Positions 62,935 to 64,000 of a stretch of 64,000 bases of DNA are shown in pieces. A program made the position numbers and the translations under genes. Position 1 is the stretch's first letter. Every line of letters starts with the position of its first letter. The stretch is from Tetragonia tetragonoides (Eukaryota; Streptophyta; Magnoliopsida; Caryophyllales; Aizoaceae), in assembly GCA_038025085.1 (NCBI GenBank), contig CM076145.1, positions 20,159,557-20,223,556 on the forward strand. The letters are read 5' to 3'. The notes under the pieces are model-generated. The model did not search any database, was not told where the DNA came from, and saw nothing but the letters and a program-made list of their open reading frames with translations.

Positions 62935-64000
62935 CATTCTCTCATGGAATGTTAGGGGCCTTAATGGTCCTAATAAGCAAAGAGAAGTGAATTTCTTTTG
63001 CAAAAAAAGAAGCTAGCCTAGTTGGCTTACTTGAAACAAAAACTAAAAATTGTAATTTACAAAAAAGTGCCCAGGTGGTGCTGCCGCAATGGAGTCAGGT
63101 CATGAACCACCAAAGCCATCAGGGTGGTAGAATCTGGGTTTTGTGGGATCCAGGAGTTTATGATGTGGTTGTAATCAAGTCATCAACTCAAATGGTCATT
63201 TGCAAAGCTGTTAATTTGATTAAGCATTGTTGGTTTTATGTCTCTTTTGTCTATGGCTTCAATGAAAGAGAGCATAGACAAGAACTCTGGAAGGAAATCC
63301 AGGATTGGTCAAATGTCTGTATTGATCCTTGGATTCTCCTAGGTGATTTCAATTCTGTTTTGCACGGGAATGATCGTGTTAGAGGGAATGCTATTGTGGC
63401 TGGTGAAATTGTGGACTTCAAAGAATGTCTGGAGGACAGTCATCTTGTGGAGTTACCTTGGACTGGTTGCAGATATACATGGAACAATAAAGGGGAAAGT
63501 GGCAGGAAAGTTTCCTTAAAAATTGATAGGGTCTGTGCCAATGATTTTTGGCTGAATAAGTTTGAAGATTGTGCTGTGCAATTTCTCCGAGAGGGTATCT
63601 CTGACCATTGTCCAATTGTGCTGAAATTGGATCAGAAAAGTCAAAGAAGTAGTAGCAGATTTTACTATTACAATATGTGGGGTAAAAATGATAATTTTTT
63701 GTCACTTGTTACTAATGCTTGGAGCAGGGAAGTTGAGGGCACTAGAATGTACAGAATTATGTGCAAGTTGAAAAATGTTGCAAAAGCTCTTAAGAAATTG
63801 AACAAAGCTGAATAGAGTGATCTGCTTAACCAAGTGCAGATTGCTAGAACCAGTATGGAGAATGCTCAACTAGCTGTACATGCACAACCTCTAAATGTGG
63901 CATTACAGCAAGAAGAAAAGGATGGAAGGAATTGTTTCTTAAAGATCAGCAATGATGCTGAATCCTTTTTGCAACAAAAGAGCAAAATGAAATGGATTCA
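62927..64000 (+). pseudogene. LINE ORF2: endonuclease part (partial)
   Basis: ATG 62927, then the apurinic-type endonuclease: SWNVRGLN (catalytic Asn), ETKTK (Glu), VSFVYGFN, WILLGDFNSVL (Asp and Asn), KIDRVCAND and ISDHCPIVL (catalytic Asp-His). One frame change in an A run near 63003 and one TAG at 63813-63815; the linker after it stays open to the window end (AQPLNVALQQEEKDG), leading toward RT. Nicks target DNA to prime reverse transcription. All catalytic motifs are present. Confidence 0.9.

Larger units (their letters stand above)
61550..64000 (+). mobile_element. L1-type LINE, 5' part (continues past the window)
   Basis: Short GC/CT-rich leader (CTCTCTCCGCGTTTGTTAGC near 61570), ORF1 and the ORF2 endonuclease. 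Presence of a complete 5' part suggests a full-length copy. The right end is outside the window. Confidence 0.85.

Noticed and set aside
1..64000. Host housekeeping genes, tRNA or rRNA genes, CRISPR arrays
   Set aside because: None found by reading; direct repeats present are element LTRs or minisatellites and do not have CRISPR spacing.

Overview
This is a eudicot-type plant nuclear window made almost wholly of nested transposable elements. I see no housekeeping gene, tRNA, rRNA or CRISPR. Plant origin follows from Ty3/gypsy Tat-lineage and Tekay-lineage LTR retrotransposons, plant mobile domain (PMD) and DUF7745-like proteins, a CACTA terminus and a plant L1-type LINE. I cannot name the species. 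Element names used below are my own.

Layout. 1-2437: an LTR of a minus-strand Tat-like element, with a primer-binding site (PBS) on its left and a polypurine tract (PPT) on its right, then minisatellite and 3'-region sequence to about 4.1 kb. About 5.36-5.70 kb: a CACTA terminus. 5.70-11.40 kb: TatA (plus strand), with an integrase remnant, an antisense DUF7745-like fragment, an antisense PMD gene, a 67-bp repeat array, a PPT and part of a 3' LTR. 11.40-39.21 kb: TatB (minus strand), a decayed host element with 5' LTR, PBS, pol and antisense DUF7745-like and PMD remnants. TatB was split twice. NA1 (12818-19461), a pol-less minus-strand LTR element, lies in its DUF7745-like gene (TSD TTGAC). 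TatC (23212-35929, minus) lies in its pol gene (TSD GGGTC/GGGAC on the minus strand). TatC holds gag and integrase in sense, and PMD and DUF7745-like genes in antisense.

39.2-40.25 kb holds a promoter-like stretch and a short broken ORF. TekA (40275-50613, plus) is a Tekay-like chromovirus with 2.6-kb LTRs and TSD CCTAG. It sits in the last exon of a third PMD gene (50614-52900, minus), part of TatD, whose repeat array ends near 53.7 kb. 53.7-54.57 kb is an unidentified LTR-like promoter region. 54566-56567 is a partial Tekay-family LTR into which TekB (56568 to about 61545) inserted. TekB has an extra ORF before gag and is cut off by an L1-type LINE that runs out of the window with ORF1 and the ORF2 endonuclease.

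How the parts fit. The Tat elements share one plan, read along the element: LTR, PBS, gag, pol, then on the opposite strand a DUF7745-like gene followed by a PMD gene, then a GC-rich block, a short tandem-repeat array, the PPT and the 3' LTR. The PMD genes keep the same intron positions. Such introns are not spliced from the element's genomic RNA because the genes are antisense to it. Blocks rich in AGCGG...CCGCT inverted repeats lie upstream of TATA-like boxes of both the LTRs and the antisense genes. None of the elements looks fully coding-competent; all pol genes carry stops, frameshifts or deletions.
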